A DNA stretch of 64,000 nt, taken from positions 1 through 64,000 of the forward strand of contig JAFVRR010000009.1 in NCBI GenBank assembly GCA_017504165.1, in the 5' to 3' direction. This document shows positions 8,965 to 18,538 of the stretch, one piece after another. How positions within the stretch are numbered: position 1 is the first letter of the stretch; each line of letters starts with the position of its first letter. A program made the position numbers and the translations under genes. This stretch comes from Clostridia bacterium (GTDB taxonomy: Bacteria > Bacillota > Clostridia > Christensenellales > Borkfalkiaceae). The notes under the pieces were generated by a model, which saw nothing but the letters and a program-made list of their open reading frames with translations, ran no database searches and was not told the DNA's origin.

Positions 8965-10773
8965 CTATAAAATCAATAGTTTAGCAGGTTTATCACCCTT
9001 TTTGTTTTTAAAAATGAAAAATATAATAGGCAAAACTACTAAAAGTAATAGCGGATACAGTAAAATATAGTAAGTCAAATAGCAAAGTATTAACCCCTCT
9101 AAAAACTGCAAAAGTGCAAATTTAAACATAAATTTAAAGCCCAAATTTTGAGAAACTACCGCAAGCGCAGTAATACACGGCGTATATACGTAGAAAAACA
9201 CGGCAAGCGCCATAACCCTTTCAAAAGTGTACGGCAACTTTCCACCGTATAGTGAGATAATGGTAGTTGCAACCCCTTCTTTTGCAAAAATCCCACTAAT
9301 GAGCGACGAGCCTATTTCCCAATCGTAAACGCCGATAGGATAAAACACGAATTTTATAAAACTGCCTAAATAGTAAAGCAAACTGCCGTCGTAAGTGCCT
9401 TCTATAAACGTAAAACTAGGCGTTATTGATTTTAATAAGAATAATCCGCACGATATTAAGAAAATAACCGTGCAAATTTTTATAACAAATCCTTTAATCG
9501 ACTTAAAAGTCTCCCTTAACAAATCGGCTAGTTTGGGCGCTCTAAATTTAGGTAATTCCATAATTAACGGCACTCTTTCCCCTTTAACTAATTTGCTTGC
9601 AAGTTTTATTTGAAAAAAAGTAAGAAACCCTCCGAAAGTATAGATAATTAGCATAAATAAAAAATTGCTAAACCTACTAATACTCGACGCTATTAACATA
9701 AGCGCGGGAATTTTTGCCGAACAACTTATCATTCCCGAAGATATTACGGCGTTTTTTCTAACTCTTTTATTTTCAAGACCACTCGTCGTGGTAACGGCAA
9801 CCGCCGTACAACCTAACCCCATTAGTAGCGAAAAGACCGCCCTGCCGTTAATCCCCGTCTTTTTTAACAAATCGTCGAACAAATACGCCACCCTTGACAT
9901 ATAACCAGTTAATTCTAAAAAAGTTAGCGCTATAAATAGTACTAGCGTTTCGGGTAAAAATATTAAAATTCCGCCTAAGCCTTCAATTATTCCGTCAAGT
10001 ATAAATAAGGTTAAAAACCTACTTACGTTTAAATTTGAACATAAATTTTCCGTTAGTTTTTTTAAGTTTACAACTAATATATTATACAAAAAGTCGGAAA
10101 TAGGCTTGCCTACACCGTAATTTCCGAACGCCAAATAGAAAACGGCAATAAAAACGGCAATAAAAATTATATAACCGAAAAATTTATTCAGCGCAAACTT
10201 ATCGAATAAATTTTGTTTATATTTAGGTGGCGTAAAATACTTTTTATAGCGTGTTGCGGATAAAAAGTTTTCTTTACCGTCAATTTTTTTAACGGCGTAG
10301 TTTTTAATTGCTAAAAGCAAACTTTCTATACCCTTTTTACTGTTAAATTCGCCGTACACGATAGGCGCTGGCAAGACTTCTTTTAGCGCGGTAAAATCAA
10401 TATTCCCACCCGCATCATTTAACTCTTTTAGCATATTTACGGCGATAAGCACCCTTTTATTTTTCCTTATTAAAGAAAACACCGTTTCTAATGCGATTGG
10501 CAAAGTAGAGGCTTCTATTATCGCAACGATAAGACCTTTAGTTTCGTTCACTTTTTCAATTGCCGTTTTTTCTTCCATCGTTACGGGGTACAGCGAATAT
10601 ACTCCCGGCAAATCGTAAACCTTTACACATTTATCCCCTTTTAAAAACCCTTCTTTAATCTCTACAGTTACGCCGTGCCAATTGCCAACTTTAGCGCTTC
10701 CGCCAGTAAGAGCGTTAAAAACGGTAGACTTTCCGGAATTTGGCATACCGAATAAAACTATTTCTGAAAACAT
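8965..10773 (-). CDS. feoB: Ferrous iron transporter FeoB
   Basis: 602 residues, at the short end for FeoB. The N-terminal G domain has GMPNSGKST (9-17), the Feo-typical GNWHGVTVE switch and DLPGVYSL. A helical membrane part follows, with the gate sequence GLGCTAVAV and the C-terminal FYVYTPCITAL segment. It imports Fe(II) across the cytoplasmic membrane. feoA lies one base upstream. The linker between the G domain and the membrane region is short, which accounts for the small size. Confidence 0.92.
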   Translation of the reverse strand: MFSEIVLFGMPNSGKSTVFNALTGGSAKVGNWHGVTVEIKEGFLKGDKCVKVYDLPGVYSLYPVTMEEKTAIEKVNETKGLIVAIIEASTLPIALETVFSLIRKNKRVLIAVNMLKELNDAGGNIDFTALKEVLPAPIVYGEFNSKKGIESLLLAIKNYAVKKIDGKENFLSATRYKKYFTPPKYKQNLFDKFALNKFFGYIIFIAVFIAVFYLAFGNYGVGKPISDFLYNILVVNLKKLTENLCSNLNVSRFLTLFILDGIIEGLGGILIFLPETLVLFIALTFLELTGYMSRVAYLFDDLLKKTGINGRAVFSLLMGLGCTAVAVTTTSGLENKRVRKNAVISSGMISCSAKIPALMLIASSISRFSNFLFMLIIYTFGGFLTFFQIKLASKLVKGERVPLIMELPKFRAPKLADLLRETFKSIKGFVIKICTVIFLISCGLFLLKSITPSFTFIEGTYDGSLLYYLGSFIKFVFYPIGVYDWEIGSSLISGIFAKEGVATTIISLYGGKLPYTFERVMALAVFFYVYTPCITALAVVSQNLGFKFMFKFALLQFLEGLILCYLTYYILLYPLLLLVVLPIIFFIFKNKKGDKPAKLLIL

Positions 10774-10774
10774 T

Positions 10775-10996
10775 TTACTCCTTTATAAGAATTCTACAAA
10801 CAATTTCGTAAGATAGCGCCATAATCCTACCGTCCGTAGAAATTATATGCGAACCCTTTTTGTTCTTTTTAACGATTATAATTTCGCCGTTAATTCTAAG
10901 ACCTATATCGTAAAGGCGTTTTAGTACGTTTTTGTCGGCTATATTAAAACCTATAATTACCGCCCTTTTGTTTTTTGATAAATTATCTAAAGTCAT
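10775..10996 (-). CDS. feoA: FeoA domain protein
   Basis: 73 residues with the SH3-like FeoA fold pattern (RLYDIGLRINGEIIIV). It is the small cytoplasmic partner of FeoB and lies directly upstream of it. No clear promoter is visible, and a terminator of the preceding operon ends 36 bases before the gene. Confidence 0.88.
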   Translation of the reverse strand: MTLDNLSKNKRAVIIGFNIADKNVLKRLYDIGLRINGEIIIVKKNKKGSHIISTDGRIMALSYEIVCRILIKE

Positions 10997-11031
10997 ATTT
11001 AATTTTATGAAACGAAAAATAAAAAAAGCAC

Positions 11032-11060
11032 AAAAAAAGAGTTTAGCCTAAACTAAACTC
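11032..11060 (-). terminator. Terminator of the Leu T-box operon
   Basis: Arms GAGTTTAG (11039-11046) and CTAAACTC (11053-11060), then a seven-base U-run on the minus strand, 7 bases beyond the amidohydrolase stop. It closes the 15743-11068 operon. Confidence 0.75.
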
Positions 11061-11067
11061 CTTTAAA

Positions 11068-11880
11068 TTAATCTTCAATTTTATAAACTTTTTTCGCGTT
11101 TTCGCTAAAAATTTTAATATTATCGCTTTCGCTTAAATTAAGTTTTAAAAGTTTTTCAATCTCTTCTTCCGCGCTCCACATAGGATAATCAGTACCGAAA
11201 AGCACTCTATCTACTCCGTATTTTAAAATAATCTTTTTGGCGGTAGAAGTTGAAATCCAATGGAAACTTGAAGAGCAGTCTACGTATAAATTAGGTATGC
11301 CGTGAAGTTTTTCGCAAGCCTCTTCCCATATAGACCAACCGCCAAAATGCGCCCCAACGATAGTTAAGTTAGGGAAATTTTTAAGAAGTGGCAATAATCT
11401 ATTAGGGTTGGAGTGGTCGTAGCGGTTGTCACCCGTGTGCATTAGTACAGGCAAGTCGTTTTCCGCGCACAGTTCGTAAATTTTTAAAAACCCCTTATCA
11501 TCCATATCAAAATTTTGAATGTCGGGATGAATTTTTATACCCTTTAATCCAATTTCTAATAAATGCTCAATATCCCCTTTTTTATCAAGGCTTTCGGGGT
11601 GCGCCGAGCCAAGCCCAACTAGTTTACCGTTAGACTCGCTTACGCTTTTAGCAATAAATTCATTAATAGATCTTACCTGCTTTGGAGTAGTCGCCACCGA
11701 TTGAACTACGAATTTGTCAATTCTATTTAGTTCGGGGTTAGAGTATAAATCTTCAACAGTGCCTTTGCACGCGGAGTTTTCTCCGTAAAAAACGTCGGTA
11801 TGGTGTACCGCAATTGCCGCTATTTTATCGGGATATATGTGAGCATGCGCATCAATTACGTAATATTTGTTATCTACCAT
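11068..11880 (-). CDS. Amidohydrolase-family TIM-barrel protein
   Basis: 270 residues of the amidohydrolase-2 type. DAHAHIYP near the N-terminus gives the HxH metal motif. A GIKIHPD segment, HTGD and GAHFGG supply further histidines, and LFGTDYPMW gives the terminal aspartate. Such enzymes hydrolyse or decarboxylate carboxylic substrates; this one cannot be placed further. It is the last gene of the leucine T-box operon, 13 bases after the acyl-CoA ligase fusion. A role in handling a branched-chain acid or its derivative is therefore possible but unproven. Confidence 0.75.
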   Translation of the reverse strand: MVDNKYYVIDAHAHIYPDKIAAIAVHHTDVFYGENSACKGTVEDLYSNPELNRIDKFVVQSVATTPKQVRSINEFIAKSVSESNGKLVGLGSAHPESLDKKGDIEHLLEIGLKGIKIHPDIQNFDMDDKGFLKIYELCAENDLPVLMHTGDNRYDHSNPNRLLPLLKNFPNLTIVGAHFGGWSIWEEACEKLHGIPNLYVDCSSSFHWISTSTAKKIILKYGVDRVLFGTDYPMWSAEEEIEKLLKLNLSESDNIKIFSENAKKVYKIED

Positions 11881-11893
11881 AATTCACCGTCTA

Positions 11894-14353
11894 TTATTTT
11901 TTAAGCCCTAATTTTTCAGTTGATTCTTCACGCATTTTGTATTTTAAAATCTTGCCTGCAGCGTTCATTGGGAATTCTTCTACGAACATAAAGTATTTTG
12001 GCACTTTGTGCCTTGCAATAGAGGCGTTGCCGTATTCTCGCATTTCATTTTCGCTAGAAGTTTCGCCCTTATGAAGAATAATCCACGCGCAACATTCTTC
12101 ACCGTACTTTTCATCGGGTACGCCTACTACTTGAATATCGCGAACTTTAGGGTTAGTTAAGTAAAATTCTTCAATTTCACGCGGGTAAAGGTTTTCGCCA
12201 CCGCGGATAATCATATCTTTAAGTCTGCCCGTTACTTTATAATAACCGTCAGGCGTTCTCATACAAATATCGCCAGAGTGTAACCAACCCTCTTTATCGA
12301 TTGCTTGAGCAGTCGCCTCGGGCATTTTGTAATAGCCTTTCATTATATTAAAGCCACGCGCAACGAATTCTCCGCTTTCGCCGTCAGGAAGTTCCTTTCC
12401 CGTTTCAGGGTCGATAATCTTACACTCAACGCCAGGGAAAGCGCTACCAACAGTTTCAACCCTATGGTCTAAATCTTCGTTAACTTCGCCCATAGTACAA
12501 CCAGGCGACGCTTCAGTTTGACCGTAAACGGAAATAATTTCGCGCATGTTCATTTCGACCGATGCTCTACGCATTAAGTCGGCTGGACAGTTTGCACCCG
12601 CCATAATGCCCGTTCTCATATACGAAAAGTCCGTTTTAGCAAAGTCTTTATGGTTAAACATTGCAATAAACATCGTAGGTACGCCGTTAAAACAAGTGAT
12701 ATGCTCGTCGTTTATGCAAGCGAGCGATGATTTTGGCGAAAAATACGGTATAGGACAAAGCGTACCGCCGTGCGTCATCATAGAAGTCATTGAAAGCACC
12801 ATGCCAAAACAGTGGAACATAGGTACTTGTATCATCATTCTATCAGCGGTCGATAAATCCATTCTATCGCCGATAGTTTTACCGTTATTTACGATATTTC
12901 TATGCGTAAGCATTACGCCCTTAGGGAAACCCGTAGTGCCCGATGTGTATTGCATATTGCAAACGTCGTCCGGTTTAACGAGCGACGCGCGCCTTTTAAC
13001 TTCGTCTGAAGGAATAAGCGATGCGCGACTGAGCATCTTTTCAAAAGTCAAGCAACCGTCCATTTCAAAGCCAATGGATACTACGTTGCGAAGGAATGGT
13101 AAGTTTTTAGAATAAAGTGGTTTGCCCGGCTCTAAAGTCTTAAGTTCAGGGCACAATTCTTCGATAATTTGCTTGTAATTTATATCTTTACAATACTCTA
13201 TCATAACTAAAGTATGAGTATCAGATTGTTTTAAAAGATATTCTATTTCGTGAATTTTATAAGCGGTGTTTACGGTAACTAATACCGCGCCGATTTTAGT
13301 AGTTGCCCAGAAAGTTAAATACCATTCTGGAACGTTTGTTGCCCATACGGCAACGTGGTCGCCCGCTTTAACGCCTAAAGAAATAAGCGCGGCGGCGCAT
13401 TCGTCAACGTCGCGACGGAATTGCTCGTAAGTTCTAGTATAATCTAAGGTAGGGAACTTAAATGCGTATTGGTCTGGATAATTTTCTACCATTTTATCAA
13501 GAACGTCAGAGAAAGTCGCCTCGATAACGTCGTACTTTTTCCAAACGAAAGTACCTGTTTTAGACCTATTATAATACTCGCCCGCAAAAGTTTTCTTTTC
13601 ACGGTTAAGCGATGATACGTAATTAGCAAAGTGAGTTAAAACGATATCCGCATCGTTAATTTCGTCGTTCCAAGCGGCGCAAATAAACCCGTCGTAATTA
13701 AGTGATGAAAGAGCGTTTAACAGTTTTTCTACTTCCAAGTCGCCTTCGCCAATAAGAACGGTACTATCTCCTTTCATATCGCCAAGTCTAACGTATTTAA
13801 CGTAAGCGCCAAGCGTTTTAATAGTCGCTTCCGCGCTTTCTTTAGCACCGAAATAAGTGCCCCTTACGTTCCAAGAAGCGCCTATTACCGCAGAAGAGAA
13901 ATGATTGATAATTTCTATAACATTTTCGGTATCAGACAAATAACCGATAGTTTCAAATAAGATATTAACGCCTAATTTTTCGGCAGTTTTTACCGCGCTA
14001 GATAGTTTTTCATCTAAAATATTAAAAGAAACTTTATCTATAACGCTAACTATTACGTTATCAACGCCCGCAAGCGACGCCATTTCTACGTATTTTACCG
14101 CCGTGTCTGAAGTAACGTTATCGTCTTCTATAGGATACGGCATTCTAAGAGCGGAAACGGCAAGATTTCTATTTACTAGTTTGCGTTTGCTGTCGGCAAT
14201 TTTGTCACGCCTTAAAACGCTATCGTAATGGTCGTTTCTCTCTTTAATTGCGTCGTATATTTCAAAACCTTCAAACCCGTAATCGTAGGCGTATTTACAC
14301 AAATCTATAAAAGACGCGCGACTTACGTTTTTGGTTGAAAATGCTATTTTCAT
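11894..14353 (-). CDS. TIM-barrel (xylose isomerase-like) / acyl-CoA ligase fusion
   Basis: 819 residues with two domains. Residues 1 to about 250 are a xylose-isomerase-like TIM barrel (GFEGFEIYD, E134 in LFETIG, IGEGDLEVEKLL). Several expected metal ligands are not apparent, so it may be non-catalytic. Residues from about 270 are a complete AMP-forming acyl-CoA ligase: TSGTTGFPKG (470-479), YGQTEASPG, HSGDI, the GRLKDMIIRGGENLYP hinge and catalytic K801 near the C-terminus. It should activate a carboxylic acid to its CoA ester through an acyl-adenylate. The frame is continuous, so this is a genuine fusion. It is the second gene of the Leu T-box operon, one base after the LeuA-like gene. Isovalerate is the substrate I would test first. 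Confidence 0.85.
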   Translation of the reverse strand: MKIAFSTKNVSRASFIDLCKYAYDYGFEGFEIYDAIKERNDHYDSVLRRDKIADSKRKLVNRNLAVSALRMPYPIEDDNVTSDTAVKYVEMASLAGVDNVIVSVIDKVSFNILDEKLSSAVKTAEKLGVNILFETIGYLSDTENVIEIINHFSSAVIGASWNVRGTYFGAKESAEATIKTLGAYVKYVRLGDMKGDSTVLIGEGDLEVEKLLNALSSLNYDGFICAAWNDEINDADIVLTHFANYVSSLNREKKTFAGEYYNRSKTGTFVWKKYDVIEATFSDVLDKMVENYPDQYAFKFPTLDYTRTYEQFRRDVDECAAALISLGVKAGDHVAVWATNVPEWYLTFWATTKIGAVLVTVNTAYKIHEIEYLLKQSDTHTLVMIEYCKDINYKQIIEELCPELKTLEPGKPLYSKNLPFLRNVVSIGFEMDGCLTFEKMLSRASLIPSDEVKRRASLVKPDDVCNMQYTSGTTGFPKGVMLTHRNIVNNGKTIGDRMDLSTADRMMIQVPMFHCFGMVLSMTSMMTHGGTLCPIPYFSPKSSLACINDEHITCFNGVPTMFIAMFNHKDFAKTDFSYMRTGIMAGANCPADLMRRASVEMNMREIISVYGQTEASPGCTMGEVNEDLDHRVETVGSAFPGVECKIIDPETGKELPDGESGEFVARGFNIMKGYYKMPEATAQAIDKEGWLHSGDICMRTPDGYYKVTGRLKDMIIRGGENLYPREIEEFYLTNPKVRDIQVVGVPDEKYGEECCAWIILHKGETSSENEMREYGNASIARHKVPKYFMFVEEFPMNAAGKILKYKMREESTEKLGLKK

Positions 14354-14354
14354 A

Positions 14355-15743
14355 TTACGCCTCCTCGGCTACTATTTTGTTAAGAGCGTTAATATACGCC
14401 CTGATGCTTGCGCCGATAATATCGGTAGAAGTACCGTTACCAGAATAAAGTTTACCGTTGTTTCTAAGTCTAACAAGCGCAGAGCCTAACGCTTCTTTAC
14501 CTTCGGTAACTGCTTGAACTTGGAAATCGTCAAGTTCGTAGTGATGACCGATACATTGTTCAATTGCACGGAAAGCAGAATCGATAGGACCGTCGCCCGA
14601 ACTTACGCCCGAAATAATTTCGTCGTTTCTCTTTAAAGTTACTTGAGAAATTGGCGTTGAAACGTTAGAACTAGTAGTAGTATAAGTTTCAAAGTGATAA
14701 GTTGACGGCGCTTGCATAGCGTTACTAGCAATAAGCGCTTCAAATTCTTTAGCGCCAACCGCGCCACGCTTTTCACAAACTTTAGTAAGGGCAACAAACA
14801 CCTTGCCAACGTCTTCTTCGGTAAGATCGTAACCTAAAGTTGAGGCGCAATCCGAAACGTCTTTCAACGTAGAGTCGCTATCGAGTAATATTTTATTCTT
14901 ATCGCTAACTTCGCTTGTAGAAGAAGTGTCTTTATGATTGATTTTTGAAAGCAATTCGTCAATGCTAGAATGAATTTTAGTGGCGTTAAGGTTGATTTTT
15001 GCGCCGATAGTATTACCGCAAGTGGCAATAGCGTCGCTAATTTTGCCTGTAATTAAAACGTCTTTACCAACCATAGCGCATTTTAAACCGCTAGCGCCTT
15101 TAGTTATTGCAGAAAACGCAGATGCAACGCCCATGCTAATTCTATCGGAAACTTGAACGTATACTGGAACGGTTACTTCACCTTTAACCTTTTCAATAAT
15201 AGTTGCAATTTCTTCTGGGGTAGAATTGCCCGCATTATCGCAAATATTAACGATTGTAGCGCCGTTTTCTTCGGCAGTTTTTACCGCGGTTAATAAAAAG
15301 TCTACGTCCGCCCTAGTTGCATCAAGCGCAGAAAATTCAACGTCACAGCAGTAGGTTTTTGCCTCTTTTATAATTTCTACTATTTTGTCGAGCATTTTTT
15401 CTTGCTTAACGTGGTAAGTGTATTCCATTTGAATAGTAGAAATTGGAAGTTCAACTTGAAGGCGTGGTTTTTTAGCGTATTTAATACATTCCCAAACCTT
15501 ACTAACCTCCTCTTTAACAAATCCAACTGGGATTGCTAAAACGGCGTTTTGTACGTTTTGTGAAATAGTTTTATATACAATCGCATCTTCACGATAATTT
15601 TTAACCGCTGGAAGTTCTATAACGTCTACGCCTAGTAAATCCGCGCTTGTGGCAATTGCCGATTTTTCACGGAAAAGTAGAGAAACTTCGCGTTCCTCTG
15701 AAAGTTTTTTAAGCGTAATGTCAGAAATTTCGATTTTTTTCAT
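14355..15743 (-). CDS. LeuA-like (isopropylmalate synthase family) protein lacking metal-binding residues
   Basis: 462 residues with the LeuA layout: an HMGL-type TIM barrel (1 to about 260), a linker, and a C-terminal LeuA allosteric/dimer domain (about 345-462). Several stretches are close to true LeuA (CCDVEFSALDATRAD, STPEEIATII). The catalytic signatures are gone. The N-terminal TTLRDGEQ motif is replaced by ITLKKLSE, losing the catalytic Arg and the metal-binding Asp. The HCHND motif is replaced by VQVSD, losing both metal histidines. The GERAGN region is also altered. It is therefore probably not an isopropylmalate synthase. The Leu T-box just upstream suggests a leucine-linked role, perhaps as a leucine-binding regulator through its C-terminal domain. 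SD: AAAGGAG. Confidence 0.8.
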   Translation of the reverse strand: MKKIEISDITLKKLSEEREVSLLFREKSAIATSADLLGVDVIELPAVKNYREDAIVYKTISQNVQNAVLAIPVGFVKEEVSKVWECIKYAKKPRLQVELPISTIQMEYTYHVKQEKMLDKIVEIIKEAKTYCCDVEFSALDATRADVDFLLTAVKTAEENGATIVNICDNAGNSTPEEIATIIEKVKGEVTVPVYVQVSDRISMGVASAFSAITKGASGLKCAMVGKDVLITGKISDAIATCGNTIGAKINLNATKIHSSIDELLSKINHKDTSSTSEVSDKNKILLDSDSTLKDVSDCASTLGYDLTEEDVGKVFVALTKVCEKRGAVGAKEFEALIASNAMQAPSTYHFETYTTTSSNVSTPISQVTLKRNDEIISGVSSGDGPIDSAFRAIEQCIGHHYELDDFQVQAVTEGKEALGSALVRLRNNGKLYSGNGTSTDIIGASIRAYINALNKIVAEEA

Positions 15744-15791
15744 TTTAGTAATCTCCTTTAAATATTAAAATTATACGATAGCGCAAGTGCG

Positions 15792-16066
15792 AAAAAAAAC
15801 GCCCTCGCCCCTTTATTAACTAAAGAGACGAAAACGTTTAAATAACAATTTCCGCGGTACCACTCTTATTCGCCTTAGTCGGCGCACTTTAGATGCTAAC
15901 ACATCCTAACTCTATTACGGGAGTTCCCGTTTGTCACTACTATAAATTCACGACAACCGCTCGGCGACGAGTTCGGTAAAATCCTTCTAATACCTTACAC
16001 CAAACGGCATCTCTCTAAAAGTAAGAATTTTTACTTACTATTTCGCTTCATTGCGTTTAATGGAAT
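15792..16066 (-). promoter_or_regulatory. T-box leader, leucine specifier (CTC)
   Basis: A T-box riboswitch read on the minus strand. The T-box sequence AAGAGTGGTACCGCGG is at 15852-15867. Upstream is Stem I with AGAGAG and the specifier region CGAACTCGTCGCCGAGC, giving CTC (Leu) at 15969-15971. The terminator pairs about 16 bases on each side (15800-15836) and ends in eight U residues (15792-15799). Uncharged tRNA-Leu should switch on the LeuA-like/ligase/amidohydrolase operon. Confidence 0.9.
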
Positions 16067-16067
16067 A

Positions 16068-16096
16068 AATTTAACATTATTTTCAATATTTGTCAA
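16068..16096 (-). promoter_or_regulatory. Promoter of the Leu T-box operon
   Basis: Minus-strand TTGACA (16091-16096), 17-base spacer, TAAATT (16068-16073), immediately upstream of T-box Stem I. Confidence 0.7.
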
Positions 16097-16124
16097 TTAT
16101 TTTTAAGCGGTTACCCAATTTTTA

Positions 16125-16160
16125 TAAAAAATAAGCGCAGAAATTTTATTTCCACGCTTA
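16125..16160 (-). terminator. Terminator of the VOR-ilvE operon
   Basis: A two-part stem, AAGCG/CGCTT (16133-16137, 16155-16159) and GAAAT/ATTTC (16140-16144, 16148-16152), followed by a U-rich run on the minus strand, 11 bases past ilvE. Confidence 0.6.
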
Positions 16161-16170
16161 ATTTTACAAA

Positions 16171-17232
16171 TTAAAGTTTATATACCCAGTTAAACTTATC
16201 TTCAACCTTACCCCATTGAATACCTGTTAAAGTATCGTAAAGGTGTTGAGTAACTTCGCCGATTTTACCTTCGTTTATTACGAACTTTTTATCTTTATAG
16301 CAAAGTTCGCCGATAGGAGATACAACCGCTGCAGTACCGCAACCCCACGCCTCTTCTAACTTACCTTCTTCAAGGGCTTTTTCAAGTTCGTCAACTGAAA
16401 TTAATCTTTCAGAAACTTTATAGCCTTCGGATTTAAGAAGTTCGATAATAGATTTACGCGTAATACCAGGAAGAATAGAGCCTGCAAGCATTGGCGTTAC
16501 GATTTCGCCGTCAATTTTAAACATAACGTTCATTGCGCCAACTTCTTCAATGTATTTTCTATGAACGCCGTCAAGCCATAATACTTGAGAATAACCAAGT
16601 TTTTCAGCGCGTTCACCCGCTCTGTTACTTGCCGCGTAGTTACCACCGCATTTTGCTTCGCCCGTACCACCGCGTACCGCGCGCACGTCTTCAGATTCAA
16701 TCATAATTTTAACAGGGTTAATACCTTCTTTATAATAACTGCCAACAGGAGAAGTTATGATAATGAAAGTTGCGTTTTTAACAGCGTGAACGCCTAAAGT
16801 TTCATCGTTACCAAACATAAACGGACGAATGTAAAGTGAAGTGCCGTTTGCAGATGGTACCCAATCTTTTTCAAGATTGATAAAAGTAGTTAACGCCTCA
16901 AGCGCCATATCTTCGGGAATTTCTGGAAGACACATTCTTACTGCCGAACGGTTCATTCTTCTAATGTTTTCAAGTGGGCGGAAAAGTTGAACTTCGCCAT
17001 CCGCTCTACGATAAGCCTTTAAGCCTTCAAAAATTTCAGAGCCGTAGTGTAATACTGTTGATGCAGGGTGAATTGCAAGTCTTCCAAAAGGTACGATTCT
17101 AGCATCGTGCCAGCCTTTATCAGCCGAATAGTCCATAATAAACATATGGTCGGTAAATACTTTACCAAAACCTAAAGTGCTACTATCTGGTTTAACTTGT
17201 GGATTTGTAGTTTTTGTTATTGAAATATTCAT
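16171..17232 (-). CDS. ilvE: Branched-chain amino acid aminotransferase
   Basis: 353 residues, a class IV PLP aminotransferase of the larger BCAT type. HYGSEIFEGLKAY (62-74) and GGTGEAKCGGNYA, with the PLP lysine at K194, are typical. PGITRKSI and GCGTAAVVSPIG complete the active site. It interconverts Leu, Val and Ile with their 2-oxoacids using glutamate/2-oxoglutarate. It is the last gene after the 2-oxoacid:ferredoxin oxidoreductase subunits, 18 bases downstream, so the oxoacids made or used there are its natural partners. Confidence 0.93.
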   Translation of the reverse strand: MNISITKTTNPQVKPDSSTLGFGKVFTDHMFIMDYSADKGWHDARIVPFGRLAIHPASTVLHYGSEIFEGLKAYRRADGEVQLFRPLENIRRMNRSAVRMCLPEIPEDMALEALTTFINLEKDWVPSANGTSLYIRPFMFGNDETLGVHAVKNATFIIITSPVGSYYKEGINPVKIMIESEDVRAVRGGTGEAKCGGNYAASNRAGERAEKLGYSQVLWLDGVHRKYIEEVGAMNVMFKIDGEIVTPMLAGSILPGITRKSIIELLKSEGYKVSERLISVDELEKALEEGKLEEAWGCGTAAVVSPIGELCYKDKKFVINEGKIGEVTQHLYDTLTGIQWGKVEDKFNWVYKL

Positions 17233-17250
17233 AATTTTTCTCCTTATAAA

Positions 17251-17787
17251 TCAATAATCTCTACCTAAACGCATAGCGTTTAAATTTACTTCAAGCATAT
17301 CTGCGTGCTTTGCAGAAATTACTTGTTTAAGGGCGTTATTTACGCTTTCTTCGTTTTCAAAACCGTTAGTTTCTTTTAAAACCTTACCGATAATAATCAT
17401 ATTTGCAAGTTTTGCAATTTTATTGTCGGACGCAAGTTTTGTTGCTGGAATATAGAAAACTTTCACGTCCGTTCTATTAACCTTTCTTTCAATAAGTGAA
17501 GAATCTACGAAAATCATACCGCCTGGAGCAACGCTATTTTCAAATAAATCAAGTGAAGGAAGGTTCATTGCAATTAAAACGTCAGGTTTAGAAACGATTG
17601 GAGAGCCAACCGGGTTATCGCTAATGATAACGCTACAGTTTGCAGTACCGCCACGCATTTCAGGGCCGTATGATGGAAGCCAACTTACGTTTTTGCCATC
17701 CATTAAACCTTTGTATGCTAATACTTTACCAGAGAATAATATGCCTTGTCCGCCAAAGCCTGCGAATAAATAATTTGTCGTACTCAT
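17251..17787 (-). CDS. vorC: 2-oxoacid:ferredoxin oxidoreductase, gamma subunit
   Basis: 178 residues. [14 protein letters not shown] at the N-terminus and [15 protein letters not shown] are hallmarks of the gamma (POR_gamma) subunit. With the alpha, beta and ferredoxin-like subunits just upstream it forms a complete four-subunit VOR/KOR-type enzyme. This enzyme type couples 2-oxoacids and acyl-CoA plus CO2 through ferredoxin, reversibly. The symbol reflects the best guess for the substrate class. Confidence 0.85.
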   Translation of the reverse strand: MSTTNYLFAGFGGQGILFSGKVLAYKGLMDGKNVSWLPSYGPEMRGGTANCSVIISDNPVGSPIVSKPDVLIAMNLPSLDLFENSVAPGGMIFVDSSLIERKVNRTDVKVFYIPATKLASDNKIAKLANMIIIGKVLKETNGFENEESVNNALKQVISAKHADMLEVNLNAMRLGRDY

Positions 17788-17797
17788 ATTACCCTCC

Positions 17798-18538
17798 TTA
17801 TTTAGCCGACCTATCCTTGTATACGCCTAAAGGATAGTAAGGAATCATTTTTTCGTCAATCCACTTTAACGCGTCACTAGGAGTTAAACCCCAGTTAGTT
17901 GGGCAACTAGAAATAACTTCGACAAGTGAAAAGCCTTTTTTGTTTACTTGGTTTTCAAAGGCTTTTTTAATAGCCTTTTTAGCATTTTTAACGTTTTTAA
18001 CGTTATTTACCGCTACCCTTTCAAGATATTCAGGGCCGTCAAGTTGCGATAACATTTCGCAAACTTTGATAGGATAACCGCAAGCGTTTACGTCACGACC
18101 GTATGGAGAAGTTTGCGTAACTTGACCAGGAAGTGAAGTTGGCGCCATTTGACCGCCAGTCATACCGTAAATTGCGTTGTTTATAAAGATTATAGTTATA
18201 TTTTCGTTTCTAGCGGCAGAGTGTACGGTTTCCGCCATACCGATAGACGCTAAGTCGCCGTCGCCTTGGTAAGTGAATACGATATTATCTGGGTTTGCCC
18301 TTTTAACGCCCGTTGCAACGGCAGGCGCTCTACCGTGAGCGGCTTCAATCATATCGCAATTGAAATAGTCGTAAGCCATAACTGAACAACCTACTGGAGC
18401 AATACCGATAGTTTTGCCTTCAATTTGAAGTTCGTCGATAACTTCGGCAACTAAACGGTGCACGATACCGTGAGTACAGCCCGGGCAATAATGCATAGGC
18501 ACGTCACATAAAGAATTTGGTTTATCAAAAACTACCAT
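17798..18538 (-). CDS. vorA: 2-oxoacid:ferredoxin oxidoreductase, beta (TPP) subunit
   Basis: 246 residues. YCPGCTHG and the TPP/Mg site GDGDLASIG followed by the [16 protein letters not shown] segment identify the thiamine diphosphate-binding beta subunit. The start codon abuts the stop of the alpha subunit gene, indicating translational coupling. Naming of vor subunits differs between organisms. Confidence 0.88.
   Translation of the reverse strand: MVVFDKPNSLCDVPMHYCPGCTHGIVHRLVAEVIDELQIEGKTIGIAPVGCSVMAYDYFNCDMIEAAHGRAPAVATGVKRANPDNIVFTYQGDGDLASIGMAETVHSAARNENITIIFINNAIYGMTGGQMAPTSLPGQVTQTSPYGRDVNACGYPIKVCEMLSQLDGPEYLERVAVNNVKNVKNAKKAIKKAFENQVNKKGFSLVEVISSCPTNWGLTPSDALKWIDEKMIPYYPLGVYKDRSAK

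Noticed and set aside
12546..13115. 189-residue open frame on the plus strand
   Set aside because: Antisense shadow of the acyl-CoA ligase fusion; low-complexity and no RBS.
11894..14353. Two separate genes wrongly joined
   Set aside because: The frame is continuous with no internal stop and no RBS plus start at the domain border; a sequencing error cannot be excluded but nothing suggests it.
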